A DNA stretch of 64,000 nucleotides. Origin: JBBQXY01 sp051004815. GTDB lineage: Bacteria; Chloroflexota; Ktedonobacteria; Ktedonobacterales; Ktedonobacteraceae. Location: positions 1-64,000 of the forward strand of contig JBPCJY010000245.1 in the NCBI GenBank assembly GCA_051004815.1, given 5' to 3'. The translations under genes and the position numbers were made by a program. Shown piece by piece: positions 8,110 to 15,776 of this stretch (position 1 is the stretch's first letter; each line of letters begins with the position of its first letter). The notes below the pieces were generated by a model. The model worked only from the letters and a program-made list of their open reading frames with translations. It did no database searches and was not told the DNA's origin.

Positions 8110-9345
8110 TTAGACGCGAAGCCTGATATAATGCCGTTTCCCTACTTTGAGAATGGCACCATCACGCGGAGAAACGATCTGTTCGGCATCAGTAATGTTC
8201 TCCGCGGCACTTGTTTCCCCTTCAGGGAAGAATGAGACGCCGCCCTGCTGCACGAGTCGTCGCGCCTCGCTTTTACTGCTTGCCAGTTTGGCACTGACCA
8301 TGAGCGATATGATATTGGTAGGTTCGCTCAAGTGGTAGTCTGGAATGTCTGTTGGCAATTTGCGCTCGGAGAATTGACGCACAAAAGCTTCCTCGGCCTC
8401 CTGTGCAGCGGCAGCATTATGGAACACGGTGACTATCTCTCGTGCCATGCGCAACTTGACGTTTCTTGGATTGAGCGAACCCTCAGCTATTTGGCGGCTA
8501 AATTCTGCCAATTCGGCCTGGGGAACCTCAGTCAATGTCTCAAAGTAGCTCATCATGGCATGGTCGGGCAGCGACATGAGCTTGCCAAACATATCATGGG
8601 CGGGTGCAGTCATGGCGATATAGTTGCTGAGCGATTTGCCCATCTTTTTGTAGCCATCCAGGCCGACAATCAGCTTCATGGTCAGGATTTGCTGCGATGC
8701 TTGCCCGAAGATGGGCTGTAGTTCGCGCCCAACAAACAGGTTAAAGGTCTGATCGGTGCCGCCAATCTCTACATCGGATTTTAGCATAACTGAGTCATAG
8801 CCTTGCAACAGTGGGTACATAAACTCTGAAAGGTGGATTTCGGTACCACTCTTGTAGCGATTGGAGAAGTCATCACGCGCCAACATCTGCGCGACTGTTT
8901 TATGGCTCAGCAAGCGGATAGCGTCACCCAGGTTAAATGTATCAAACCATTCACTCTGGTAACGAACCTCGGTCAGGTCGCGATCGACGATTCTGAAAAA
9001 CTGTTCAAAGTAGGTTTTCGCGTTTTCGTTGACCTGCTCGGCAGTAAGTGGTTTACGCGCCTCTACCCGATCGCTGGGATCGCCCAGACGAGCCGTCCAG
9101 TCACCAATCACCACCACGGCCTTATGTCCCATTTGCTGAAATTGACGCAGTTTGCGAAAGACAACGGCATGACCAATAGTCAGATCATAGTGCGTGGGGT
9201 CAACACCAAGCTTGATGCGCAGTGGCTGCCCCTTGTTGCCTTCCAATAATAAGCGACGCAAATCAGCTTCTTTCTCGACTAGCTCGACGCCCCGCGTCAA
9301 CACGTTCTGTATCTCTTCCTGTGTTATTTCTTGTTTCACCGTCAC
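8110..9345 (-). CDS. tyrS: Tyrosine--tRNA ligase
   Basis: Class I aminoacyl-tRNA synthetase of 411 residues that charges tRNA-Tyr. Visible: the HIGH-like motif in DPTHYDLTIGHAVVFRKL, the tyrosine-binding region YPLLQGYDSVMLKSDVEIGG, the DQTFN segment, KMGKSLSN as KMSKS variant, and a C-terminal S4 RNA-binding domain (ASSKSEARRLVQQGGV). Start codon is GTG with GGGAGGG upstream. Reads into mtnP. I looked for a T-box leader in the 600 bases upstream and found no T-box sequence. Confidence 0.97.
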   Translation of the reverse strand: MTVKQEITQEEIQNVLTRGVELVEKEADLRRLLLEGNKGQPLRIKLGVDPTHYDLTIGHAVVFRKLRQFQQMGHKAVVVIGDWTARLGDPSDRVEARKPLTAEQVNENAKTYFEQFFRIVDRDLTEVRYQSEWFDTFNLGDAIRLLSHKTVAQMLARDDFSNRYKSGTEIHLSEFMYPLLQGYDSVMLKSDVEIGGTDQTFNLFVGRELQPIFGQASQQILTMKLIVGLDGYKKMGKSLSNYIAMTAPAHDMFGKLMSLPDHAMMSYFETLTEVPQAELAEFSRQIAEGSLNPRNVKLRMAREIVTVFHNAAAAQEAEEAFVRQFSERKLPTDIPDYHLSEPTNIISLMVSAKLASSKSEARRLVQQGGVSFFPEGETSAAENITDAEQIVSPRDGAILKVGKRHYIRLRV

Positions 9346-9942
9346 AATCGGTGTCCCTCCCTGTGAATATCTTCATCTTTGTCGCATTGTAGCAGAATAC
9401 GAGGCAGTAGTCGAGAGGTAAACTGTGATATGTTTGATGGGTCTGCATCCTTCCCTCTGGGGGAAAGGGCTTCAAAATTCATGCCACGTTTCCCCCACAA
9501 TCCGTTGAAGTTTGACAGAGCAATAAGCGCGAACTTCAGAGGGTTGCTTCGAGGTCAAACCTTTGGCATTCCGCTCCCGAAGAGAATGGCTGTGACTTTG
9601 TGACGGTTGTGACAATGAGAATGTGAGATGGTGGGATGATGAGAACGCTTGAGACATCTTCACTGGTCCAGTTCTCAGGGGTTCAATCCATTTGAGACGC
9701 CGGGGACATTTGAGACATGGGGACATTTGAGACATGGGGACATTTGAGACACATCTTTTTTGCTGGTTGAACTAGCAGGGGATGATGGTAGGAGGGAGAG
9801 AGAGAGAGGGAGGGAGGGAGACCGCGGCGGGTGCGACGGGTGCTGAAAAGGGCCAATTCGTGACGCCTATAGGAAGAGTATAGCATATTTTTGTGGAGCA
9901 AGCAAGGGATGAAAGAGCCACTTTGATAGCCTCATACTTATG
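9346..9942. other. Gene-free stretch with low-complexity sequence and a 17-base tandem repeat
   Basis: About 600 bases between tyrS and the kinase gene. Contents: the tandem repeat described separately, a purine-rich GGAGGGAGAGAGA tract near 9790-9820, and otherwise unremarkable sequence. The short open frames across it have low-complexity products and no ribosome-binding sites, so I call no gene. Confidence 0.6.
9702..9751. repeat. Three tandem copies of a 17-base unit
   Basis: The unit GGGGACATTTGAGACAT is present nearly three times without gaps; decayed half-units lie at about 9688 and 9648. No spacer sequence separates the copies, so it is a minisatellite, not a CRISPR. Confidence 0.85.
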
Positions 9943-10911
9943 TTATAACACGCGTTCTGGGCATAGCTCATACATTTTGCTGACGACGTGGTAGAGGATG
10001 ATGAGTTGGGTAAGGGCGAGGGGATCGCTTTGCCGAAGCATGTTGCCAACGTTGAAAAGGCCAAGTTCGTTTAAGCGGTCGGGACGCAGGTGACTGGCAT
10101 TCTGCATATGTGACCAGATACGGTCCTCAAGTTCACGAGCTTTTTGATGGCTGATGTCACCATCAATCTCCAATACATCGCGCATTTCTCCCGCATATAT
10201 TTGTTCCGTTAAACGCAATGTTGGTCTATCACCAATGTGTGATACCTCCAGCACATCGCTCAGATCAACCTTGGGAGCGCGTTTTGCTTCAAACAGACGC
10301 ACATCCAGGTGCGCCAAATTGCGTGTGCGATAGTAGAGGCTGCCGCGTGAGAAACGGATGATGATGTCGGCATATTGCTTTTGAGGCTGGATGTATTGAC
10401 GGCTATCGCGACGACGAATGGCCATCTGCTCGCGTACCTGGGCAACGGTATACCCACGCAAGGTACTGTCGCGCATAATTTTCCACTGCTGCAAAAGGGC
10501 AATTTCGGGGTCGAGGTAGATGCGTACATGAGCGAGATTGCGCAGTTCTGCGGTAAATAATGGGTGGAGGCCATGGACAATGATAATGTCGGCTGGCTTC
10601 ACCTCTACAGGGGCGGAAAAAGTTCCGTTGTTATGATCGTACACAGGTTTAATTATTGCCTCACCCTGAGCCAGGCGATGCAGGTGATCGGTCATTAGTG
10701 CGATGTTATTCGCATCTGGGTGAAGGGCGGTGATACCGGTACGCAGGCGCGTTACCCGATCAAGTGTGTGGTAATCGTCAAGGCAGATATGTATAACGCG
10801 TTCCTGACCAAAGACTCGTACCATGCCATCGGTGAGAGTCGTTTTCCCTGAACCACTATCACCACAGAGCGCGACAATCAGAGGTTGTAGAATACTTGTG
10901 ACACTTCCCAT
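9943..10911 (-). CDS. Phosphoribulokinase/uridine kinase family protein
   Basis: P-loop kinase of 322 residues. Walker A is GDSGSGKTT near residue 16. The next segments (ICLDDYHTLDR, TALHPDANN, IIKPVYDHNNG, IIIVHGLHPLF, YLDPEIALLQQWKIMRD, YIQPQKQYADIIIRF) follow the cyanobacterial/plant (class II) phosphoribulokinase very closely, more so than uridine kinase. It would make ribulose-1,5-bisphosphate from ribulose-5-phosphate. The C-terminal 80 residues are divergent. No RuBisCO gene lies in the window, so the physiological substrate is open. ATG 10911 used; TTG 10914 is directly upstream. Divergent from the methyltransferase gene. Confidence 0.75.
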   Translation of the reverse strand: MGSVTSILQPLIVALCGDSGSGKTTLTDGMVRVFGQERVIHICLDDYHTLDRVTRLRTGITALHPDANNIALMTDHLHRLAQGEAIIKPVYDHNNGTFSAPVEVKPADIIIVHGLHPLFTAELRNLAHVRIYLDPEIALLQQWKIMRDSTLRGYTVAQVREQMAIRRRDSRQYIQPQKQYADIIIRFSRGSLYYRTRNLAHLDVRLFEAKRAPKVDLSDVLEVSHIGDRPTLRLTEQIYAGEMRDVLEIDGDISHQKARELEDRIWSHMQNASHLRPDRLNELGLFNVGNMLRQSDPLALTQLIILYHVVSKMYELCPERVL

Positions 10912-10961
10912 CAATTTAGCTCAGCAGATATTCGACCAGCGCATCCACCGTCAGCAGTGCT

Positions 10962-10979
10962 TTCGACAATATTGTCGAA
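10962..10979. promoter_or_regulatory. Perfect 18-base palindrome in a divergent promoter region
   Basis: TTCGACAATATTGTCGAA is its own reverse complement. Its right half plus two bases, ATTGTCGAATA, recurs at 11173-11183, immediately before the ribosome-binding site of the methyltransferase gene. Spacing between divergent genes suggests an operator, regulator unknown. Confidence 0.5.
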
Positions 10980-11131
10980 TACAAGCTCAACATCTTGCTG
11001 TACACGCATCGCAAAAGCAAAATTTAGAAATGGCTTTGCTTTCTGCGGAATGTATGTTAATAAGTATAACAGAGACACATGCTTTAGACCATAGAAAAGA
11101 TGACTATCTTATTAAACCGATTGGATGTGCC

Positions 11132-11160
11132 TTTTCAGCAGGGTGGAAACGGGGTACAAT
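11132..11160 (+). promoter_or_regulatory. Possible promoter of the homocysteine methyltransferase/MTHFR gene
   Basis: TTTTCA, 17 bases, TACAAT. The -10 box is good, the -35 box weak. The start would fall near 11167, just before the second copy of the ATTGTCGAATA motif. Confidence 0.4.
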
Positions 11161-11202
11161 ACAATAATAAGAATTGTCGAATAGGTGGGAGATGGATTTA
11201 TC

Positions 11203-13149
11203 ATGGAGCATGTGCTACTGAAACAATTACAGCAGCATCCATTACTCTGCGATGGAGCGATGGGATCGCTATTATATACACGAGGCATTACCTACGAGCA
11301 ATGTTTTGATGCGCTCAACTTGACACACCCCGAACTTATTCAAGGCATCCACACGGAGTACATCAATGCCGGGGCGCAAATCATTGAGACCAATACTTTC
11401 GGGGCGAATCGGGCAAAGCTGGAAACGTATAACCTGGGAGACAAGGTGCGCGAGATCAATTTTCGAGCGGTAAAATTGATACGCGAGGCACGCGAAGTTT
11501 CGGGACTCCCTATCTTTATTGCTGGTGCGGTTGGACCGAGTGGTCGTCCTTTGCAGGCTCCCGATGAGCAGCGCTTACGTGAATTGCGCTCTATCTTCCG
11601 CGAACAGATAGAGGCATTGCTAGAGGGAGGCGCGGAACTCCTGATATTGGAAACATTTTCCAGTCTGCCGGAATTACGGCAAGCCGTTTTAGCCGCGCAA
11701 GAGGCTGGTGGTGCAGCCACTGTCGCCCAAATGAGCTTTTATGAAGATGGCCACACATTATCAGGCCAATCCGCAGCGCGAGTAGCAGCAGTGCTCAACG
11801 ATCTCGGCGTCAGTGTCATGGGGGCCAATTGCAGTGTTGGTCCGGCGGCAACCCTTGATGTGTTGCAAGAGATGATTACAGCAGTGCAACAGCAAGGCAT
11901 CATCAGCAAAGAGAGCGGCCCGGCTTTGTTTTCGGCACAACCTAATGCCGGTCTGCCCACGCGTATCGGCAACCGCTTCTTTTATATGGCCACACCTGAC
12001 TACTTCGCCGATTACGCGCTACGTTTCGCTGAGGCAGGAGTACGGCTCATTGGTGGCTGCTGTGGGACAACACCGCGCCATATCGCCGCGATGCGTAAAG
12101 CCCTTGATGAGCATTATGGCATCGAATCCAACTTTACCAATGGGACGGTCAAAGAGGCGCAGCCAGTGCGACCCATCGAACTGACCAATGGCAAGGCAAG
12201 CATTGGCGGTTTAATCGAGGAAGAGGCGATCTTGCCGCAGCAGGGCACCATGACCAAATTGCAGGAAAAGCTCGCCGCTGGCGAATTTGTTGTCAGTGTT
12301 GAACTTGATCCGCCGAAGGGTCTCAATCCATCCAAGATTCTAGAAGGGGCGATCTTGCTACAAAAGGCGGGGGTCGATTTTCTCAATATTGCCGATAGCC
12401 CGATGGCACGGGTGCGTATGAGTTGCCTGGCATTGGCGCGTTTGATTCAGGATCATCTGGGCCTTGAAACGATCATTCACTTCACCTCGCGAGACCGCAA
12501 TTTAATGGCCCTACAATCCGAACTTTTGGGGGCGCACGCGCTCGGCATTCGCAATATCCTGGCCCTGACCGGTGATCCATTGCATGTAGGAGCTTACCCT
12601 AACACAACGGGCGTGTGGGATGTGGACTCCGTCGGATTAATACAAGTCATACGTGGCATGAACGAAGGACATGATGCAGCCAGTTCCTCTATTGGCGCAC
12701 ACGCTTCATTTCACATCGGCGCAGCCTTGAACTTGAATATGACCAATGAAGAGACGGAGTTGGAGATTGAGAAATATCGGCGCAAGATAGAGGCTGGAGC
12801 GCAATTTATTATGACTCAGCCCATTTATGAACTGGCTCCGTTGCTCCGTTTCCTGGAAAGGGCTGGCAAATCGCCCATCCCTATACTACTAGGCTCTATA
12901 CCGCTACACAGTTCACGCCATGCTGAATACCTGCATAACGAGGTACCTGGTATCACTATTCCTGATAATGTACGCGCCCGTATGCGTGCCGCCGGTGAAC
13001 ATGGCCATGAGGAAGGACTGCTACTGGCGCAAGAATTACTGACTGCCGCTCGCAGCATGGTGCAGGGCGTCTATTTGATGCCATCCTACGGACGATATGA
13101 CGTGGTCAGCGCATTGACACAGATGTTGCACACGGTGCCAACTACATAA
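11203..13149 (+). CDS. Bifunctional homocysteine S-methyltransferase/methylenetetrahydrofolate reductase
   Basis: A two-domain protein of 648 residues. Residues ~1-300 are a homocysteine methyltransferase barrel with CDGAMGSLLY at the start and the zinc ligands in GANCSVG and IGGCCGTTPRHI. Residues ~350-640 are a flavin MTHFR barrel (VVSVELDPPKGLN, NIADSPMARVRMS, LALTGDPLHVG, FIMTQPIYE). The same fusion occurs as YitJ in Bacillus and in many Chloroflexota; it links folate C1 units to methionine synthesis. ATG 11203 follows GGTGGGAG; a GTG at 11185 is in frame but lacks a ribosome-binding site. No SAM riboswitch motif was recognised upstream. Confidence 0.93.
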   Translation: MEHVLLKQLQQHPLLCDGAMGSLLYTRGITYEQCFDALNLTHPELIQGIHTEYINAGAQIIETNTFGANRAKLETYNLGDKVREINFRAVKLIREAREVSGLPIFIAGAVGPSGRPLQAPDEQRLRELRSIFREQIEALLEGGAELLILETFSSLPELRQAVLAAQEAGGAATVAQMSFYEDGHTLSGQSAARVAAVLNDLGVSVMGANCSVGPAATLDVLQEMITAVQQQGIISKESGPALFSAQPNAGLPTRIGNRFFYMATPDYFADYALRFAEAGVRLIGGCCGTTPRHIAAMRKALDEHYGIESNFTNGTVKEAQPVRPIELTNGKASIGGLIEEEAILPQQGTMTKLQEKLAAGEFVVSVELDPPKGLNPSKILEGAILLQKAGVDFLNIADSPMARVRMSCLALARLIQDHLGLETIIHFTSRDRNLMALQSELLGAHALGIRNILALTGDPLHVGAYPNTTGVWDVDSVGLIQVIRGMNEGHDAASSSIGAHASFHIGAALNLNMTNEETELEIEKYRRKIEAGAQFIMTQPIYELAPLLRFLERAGKSPIPILLGSIPLHSSRHAEYLHNEVPGITIPDNVRARMRAAGEHGHEEGLLLAQELLTAARSMVQGVYLMPSYGRYDVVSALTQMLHTVPTT

Positions 13150-13248
13150 GTGGGCATTCACCGCTATCATAAAAACATCCTTTCTTGGAACCCCTACGGT
13201 TTTAACCAGAGGAGGAAAGAAAGACTGTCCGCAGACAATAAGAATCCA

Positions 13249-13620
13249 TCAGGGATAGCGATAGCCATCACAGTGCTGAAGTGCTGTACAAAAGCGATGG
13301 CTAATTCCCTGCACCGTTTCCTTGCTTGTTGTGATATTGAATGAGCCAGTTGCCCGGACCGCAACCTTGCCAACATACGTCCCCACCTTCGTCCCACTGG
13401 CATCATCGACCAGAGCGATCCCCGTGGTTTTGCTGCCAGGATCGAGCTTGATGCGCAGTGGCTTCCCCTGTGGCGACGCCACGGCTCGCTTGAGGATCAG
13501 CGTGAAGGGGTAGTGTTTCAACACGGCGGCCTTCCCAGTCTTGAGCAAGTATCGTGTCTCCCCTGGATGGACCGGGGAGAGGGGCTGTTTGTGGATATCA
13601 ACAACGAAGACGTAGGACAT
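13249..13620 (-). pseudogene. iscB: IscB (RRXRR/HNH nuclease) with the central catalytic region deleted in frame
   Basis: The 123-residue open frame joins two ends of IscB. Residues 1-76 are the N-terminal PLMP-type domain (FVVDIHKQPLSPVHPGETRY, LLKTGKAAVLKHYPFTL) and the RuvC-I strand KLDPGSKTTGIAL with its catalytic Asp. Residues ~78-123 (KVGTYVGKVAVRATGSFNI, then TVQGISHRFCTALQHCDGY) match the C-terminal target-recognition tail of the family. The bridge helix, RuvC-II, HNH and RuvC-III, roughly 300 residues, are missing; the joint is near 13390. ATG 13620 has AGGAG seven bases upstream and the frame is open throughout. Without HNH and RuvC-II/III it cannot cut DNA. It may be a dead relic or a small RNA-binding remnant. 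Confidence 0.8.
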
Positions 13621-13632
13621 GGATGTGCTCCT

Positions 13633-13879
13633 GATTGCTCCGAAGAGCCTCCGCTTTCACGGGTAATGTGCGCCTTGACAAGGTTATCGAACAGTTTAAC
13701 GTGCAACACACTGGCTTTGCCCTTCCACCTGTTTAATGCTGCACCGTAGTGGTTGAGACTGGCGACGCATCCCAACGTACCTAATTTCGCTCGTAACGGA
13801 GGTTCTCTTTCAAACCTGAGTCTGGTCAGGAGAGCTTACTGACGCAAGCTCCTGGTTTTAATCCCAAGGGGTTCCTGAC
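13633..13879 (-). ncRNA. omegaRNA (HEARO RNA) of the IscB element
   Basis: Directly upstream of the iscB remnant on the same strand, the expected position for HEARO/omegaRNA. It shares with the other two copies in this window the 5' start GTCAGGAACCCC, GAGCTTGC, CTGACCAG, the block around CGTTGGGATGCG, and CACATTACCC near the 3' end. It ends in a hairpin GCTC-TTCG-GAGC (13633-13652), where the other copies have CCCC-GTAA-GGGG and CCCC-GCAA-GGGG. Changes on both sides of the stem with stable tetraloops support a structured RNA. The guide would be the flanking sequence beyond 13879, inside the DUF255 gene. Confidence 0.75.
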
Positions 13880-15495
13880 AGCCACTTGTTCTCTACTGCC
13901 TGAGCAACTACGCACGCGTAGGTCGCGCCTTGAATACCTGTACGACGGTATTTGTCCAGGCAACTGGAGAGCACCAGCAAACCGGTATCTTTCAAGTTCT
14001 TGCGTTTGCTGTACACGGACATGCGCAGTAAACTTTCAGCAGCCAGGGCATTTTCAATAAGCGGTTGCTCGCGCAACATTAAACGTCCTTCGGCTTGAGC
14101 ATCCTCGGCATAATCATAGAAGAGGCCACTCTGTTCATCGAGAAGCTCCTCACAGGCGTAGTGCATCAGGGCAATAGCCATTTCAAGATACGCCTTGCGC
14201 TGCTCTAGATCATAAGCATCGAGTAAGGCACGCGTCATCCAAACCTGGTCTGCTAATTGCCCTGGTAGTGCAACGTGCTCATTCAGTGCATAGTGGTACA
14301 TGCTCCCACTGCGATGCACCATATGCTCACAGAGCCAATCCAATGCACGTAATGCCATCGCTTTTAATGAAGGATTTTGCAGTACCTGTCCCGCTAAAAG
14401 GTAGGCCGAAATCATCCGTGCGTTCCCCGAAGTGTACACGGTTGTATCAACTGCCGGAGCGTTACGCGAAGCTCGTGAGTAAGCTCCTGGCTCGTAATAT
14501 TCTTCGTCGGCACTCTGGCTGCCACTAAAAACACCTATTTTTGGTTGCCAGAGTGCTGCATTGATGTATCCTATCAGCTGATGAGCAACGTCATACCAAC
14601 GTTGTACACCGCTAGTTTGCGCCGTGAGTAGAAGCAGACGAAGCAGCGCGGCATTCTCCTCCAACATCTTCTCTGTATGCGGCATACTCCAATCACTGGC
14701 AGCAGAATAGCGAAAGAAGCCGCCCTCTTCTTTATCCCACAGTCCACCCTCCAGCATCTGTTCCAGGGAATACGAAACCATATCCAGCGCATCGTGCTGG
14801 CTCGGATGTTGAGAAAGCAACAAGAGTAGTTCCAGGGCTTCGGCATGAGGAAATTTCAGGTGTGAATGAATGCGAAAGCCGCCATAATCCTCGTCGTAAA
14901 GATCACGTAGTACTGTGCCAGCTTCAAGCGGAAGGTCAACCAGGGCTACGCGCTCTTCGTGCAACAATGGGCGCAGCCCGGTACCGGAAAGAGCTTGAGT
15001 GAGTTTGTGCGTGAAGCGGCGATCTTGCAGTTCACGGACTTGTTCGGCAATCTCATGACGATGCTCACTGTAGTAGCGACGAATATGCCCAAGGTAGTAG
15101 AGCATCTGCTTTGGCGGTACATAGACTCCACCCCAGAGGATTTCTCCCTCGGCGGACAACAAGACAACGCTTGGCCAGCCATTTTGATTGTAGCGGAGAT
15201 TGACATCGGGTCGCAGATCGCTATCTACACGGATGGCTACATAATCGCGGTTAAGAATAGTGATAATACTTGGCTCTGAGAGGGTGGTTTCATCCATGAT
15301 ATGGCACCACTGACACCACGAGGATGAAATGAGCAAAAAAATAGGTTTGTCTTGCCGAACGGCCTCATCAAATGCGGCTTTCCCCCAGGTCTGCCAATGA
15401 ATCGATGTAGCGTGATGGGAACGCGGAGAAAAGCGGAACTGTGTAGAAAGGGAAGTATTTGACCGCAAGTGATCGGCGGCATCGTCGCCGCTCAT
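13858..15495 (-). CDS. DUF255 thioredoxin-domain protein (YyaL/SSP411-like)
   Basis: A 545-residue protein: an N-terminal thioredoxin-like domain with HWQTWGKAAFDEA and the redox motif WCQWCH (Cys61, Cys64), then an alpha/alpha-barrel part resembling N-acylglucosamine 2-epimerase/glycosidase folds (YGGFRIHSHLKFPHAE, GGLWDKEEGGFFRYS, YTSGNARMISAYL). Many relatives exceed 650 residues, so this one is shorter. Function of the family is not established. ATG 15495 has AGGAGG six bases upstream, better than the ATG at 15516. Its last seven codons (LSGTPWD plus stop) lie within the left end of the IscB element, so the native C-terminus was probably replaced on insertion. Confidence 0.85.
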   Translation of the reverse strand: MSGDDAADHLRSNTSLSTQFRFSPRSHHATSIHWQTWGKAAFDEAVRQDKPIFLLISSSWCQWCHIMDETTLSEPSIITILNRDYVAIRVDSDLRPDVNLRYNQNGWPSVVLLSAEGEILWGGVYVPPKQMLYYLGHIRRYYSEHRHEIAEQVRELQDRRFTHKLTQALSGTGLRPLLHEERVALVDLPLEAGTVLRDLYDEDYGGFRIHSHLKFPHAEALELLLLLSQHPSQHDALDMVSYSLEQMLEGGLWDKEEGGFFRYSAASDWSMPHTEKMLEENAALLRLLLLTAQTSGVQRWYDVAHQLIGYINAALWQPKIGVFSGSQSADEEYYEPGAYSRASRNAPAVDTTVYTSGNARMISAYLLAGQVLQNPSLKAMALRALDWLCEHMVHRSGSMYHYALNEHVALPGQLADQVWMTRALLDAYDLEQRKAYLEMAIALMHYACEELLDEQSGLFYDYAEDAQAEGRLMLREQPLIENALAAESLLRMSVYSKRKNLKDTGLLVLSSCLDKYRRTGIQGATYACVVAQAVENKWLSGTPWD

Positions 15496-15672
15496 AAGTA
15501 TCCTCCTTCGCTTCAAGCCTGATTTCTATCGAGGGGTGAGTGATAAAAAGATGCAATGACCTGAAACAGTAGAAATACGGTATCTGTGCTAGTAGTATAC
15601 CATAGAATTAGCTGTTACGCGTGCCGAATTGGTGGCGACATCCTGGAAAGAGGCAGAAAAGCGCAAAAAAAT

Positions 15673-15701
15673 TTGACTTGCATGTGCAGGTATGCTACAC
15701 T
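15673..15701 (+). promoter_or_regulatory. Promoter of infC
   Basis: TTGACT, 17-base spacer, TACACT. Expected start near 15708, giving a leader of about 70 bases that includes two tandem copies of TAGTTACAAAAGAG (15736-15749 and 15751-15764) and the ribosome-binding site AGGAGG. Confidence 0.75.
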
Positions 15702-15776
15702 TTATGAGGTCTAATAGTTTGTGTTTTTTGCTTTTTAGTTACAAAAGAGTTAGTTACAAAAGAGGAGGTTCGGCCT

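Larger units (their letters stand above)
13175..13879 (-). mobile_element. IscB-type insertion element with an internally deleted iscB
   Basis: About 705 bases between the methyltransferase gene and the DUF255 gene. On the minus strand it starts at GTCAGGAACCCC (13879), has a left-end hairpin (CCCCTTGG with CCAGGAG), an omegaRNA, the shortened iscB gene and a right-end imperfect hairpin (CTCTGGTT with AACCGTAGGGG) near 13185-13208, followed by TTCCAAGAA. Subterminal hairpins of this sort are typical of IS200/IS605-family ends. No tnpA transposase is present, so it could move only in trans. Exact ends are inferred from comparison with the two solo copies at 46461-46851 and 49171-49560. Confidence 0.75.

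Noticed and set aside
9702..9751. CRISPR array
   Set aside because: The 17-base units are contiguous without spacers, and no cas gene is in the window. The 9-base repeat at 23231 fails for the same reason.
9472..9901. Two overlapping open frames of 70-87 codons in the repeat region
   Set aside because: Products are Ser/Pro/Met low-complexity from the tandem repeat and purine tract, without ribosome-binding sites.
9346..9942. T-box leader for tyrS
   Set aside because: No sequence like the T-box AGGGTGGNACCGCG is found on the minus strand; the region is low-complexity.
10912..11202. SAM or cobalamin riboswitch before the methyltransferase/MTHFR gene
   Set aside because: None of the conserved core segments of these riboswitches was recognised; only the palindrome and a weak hairpin are present.
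13513..13749. Open frame opposite the iscB remnant and its omegaRNA
   Set aside because: Antisense to recognisable IscB coding sequence and the RNA; no start signal.
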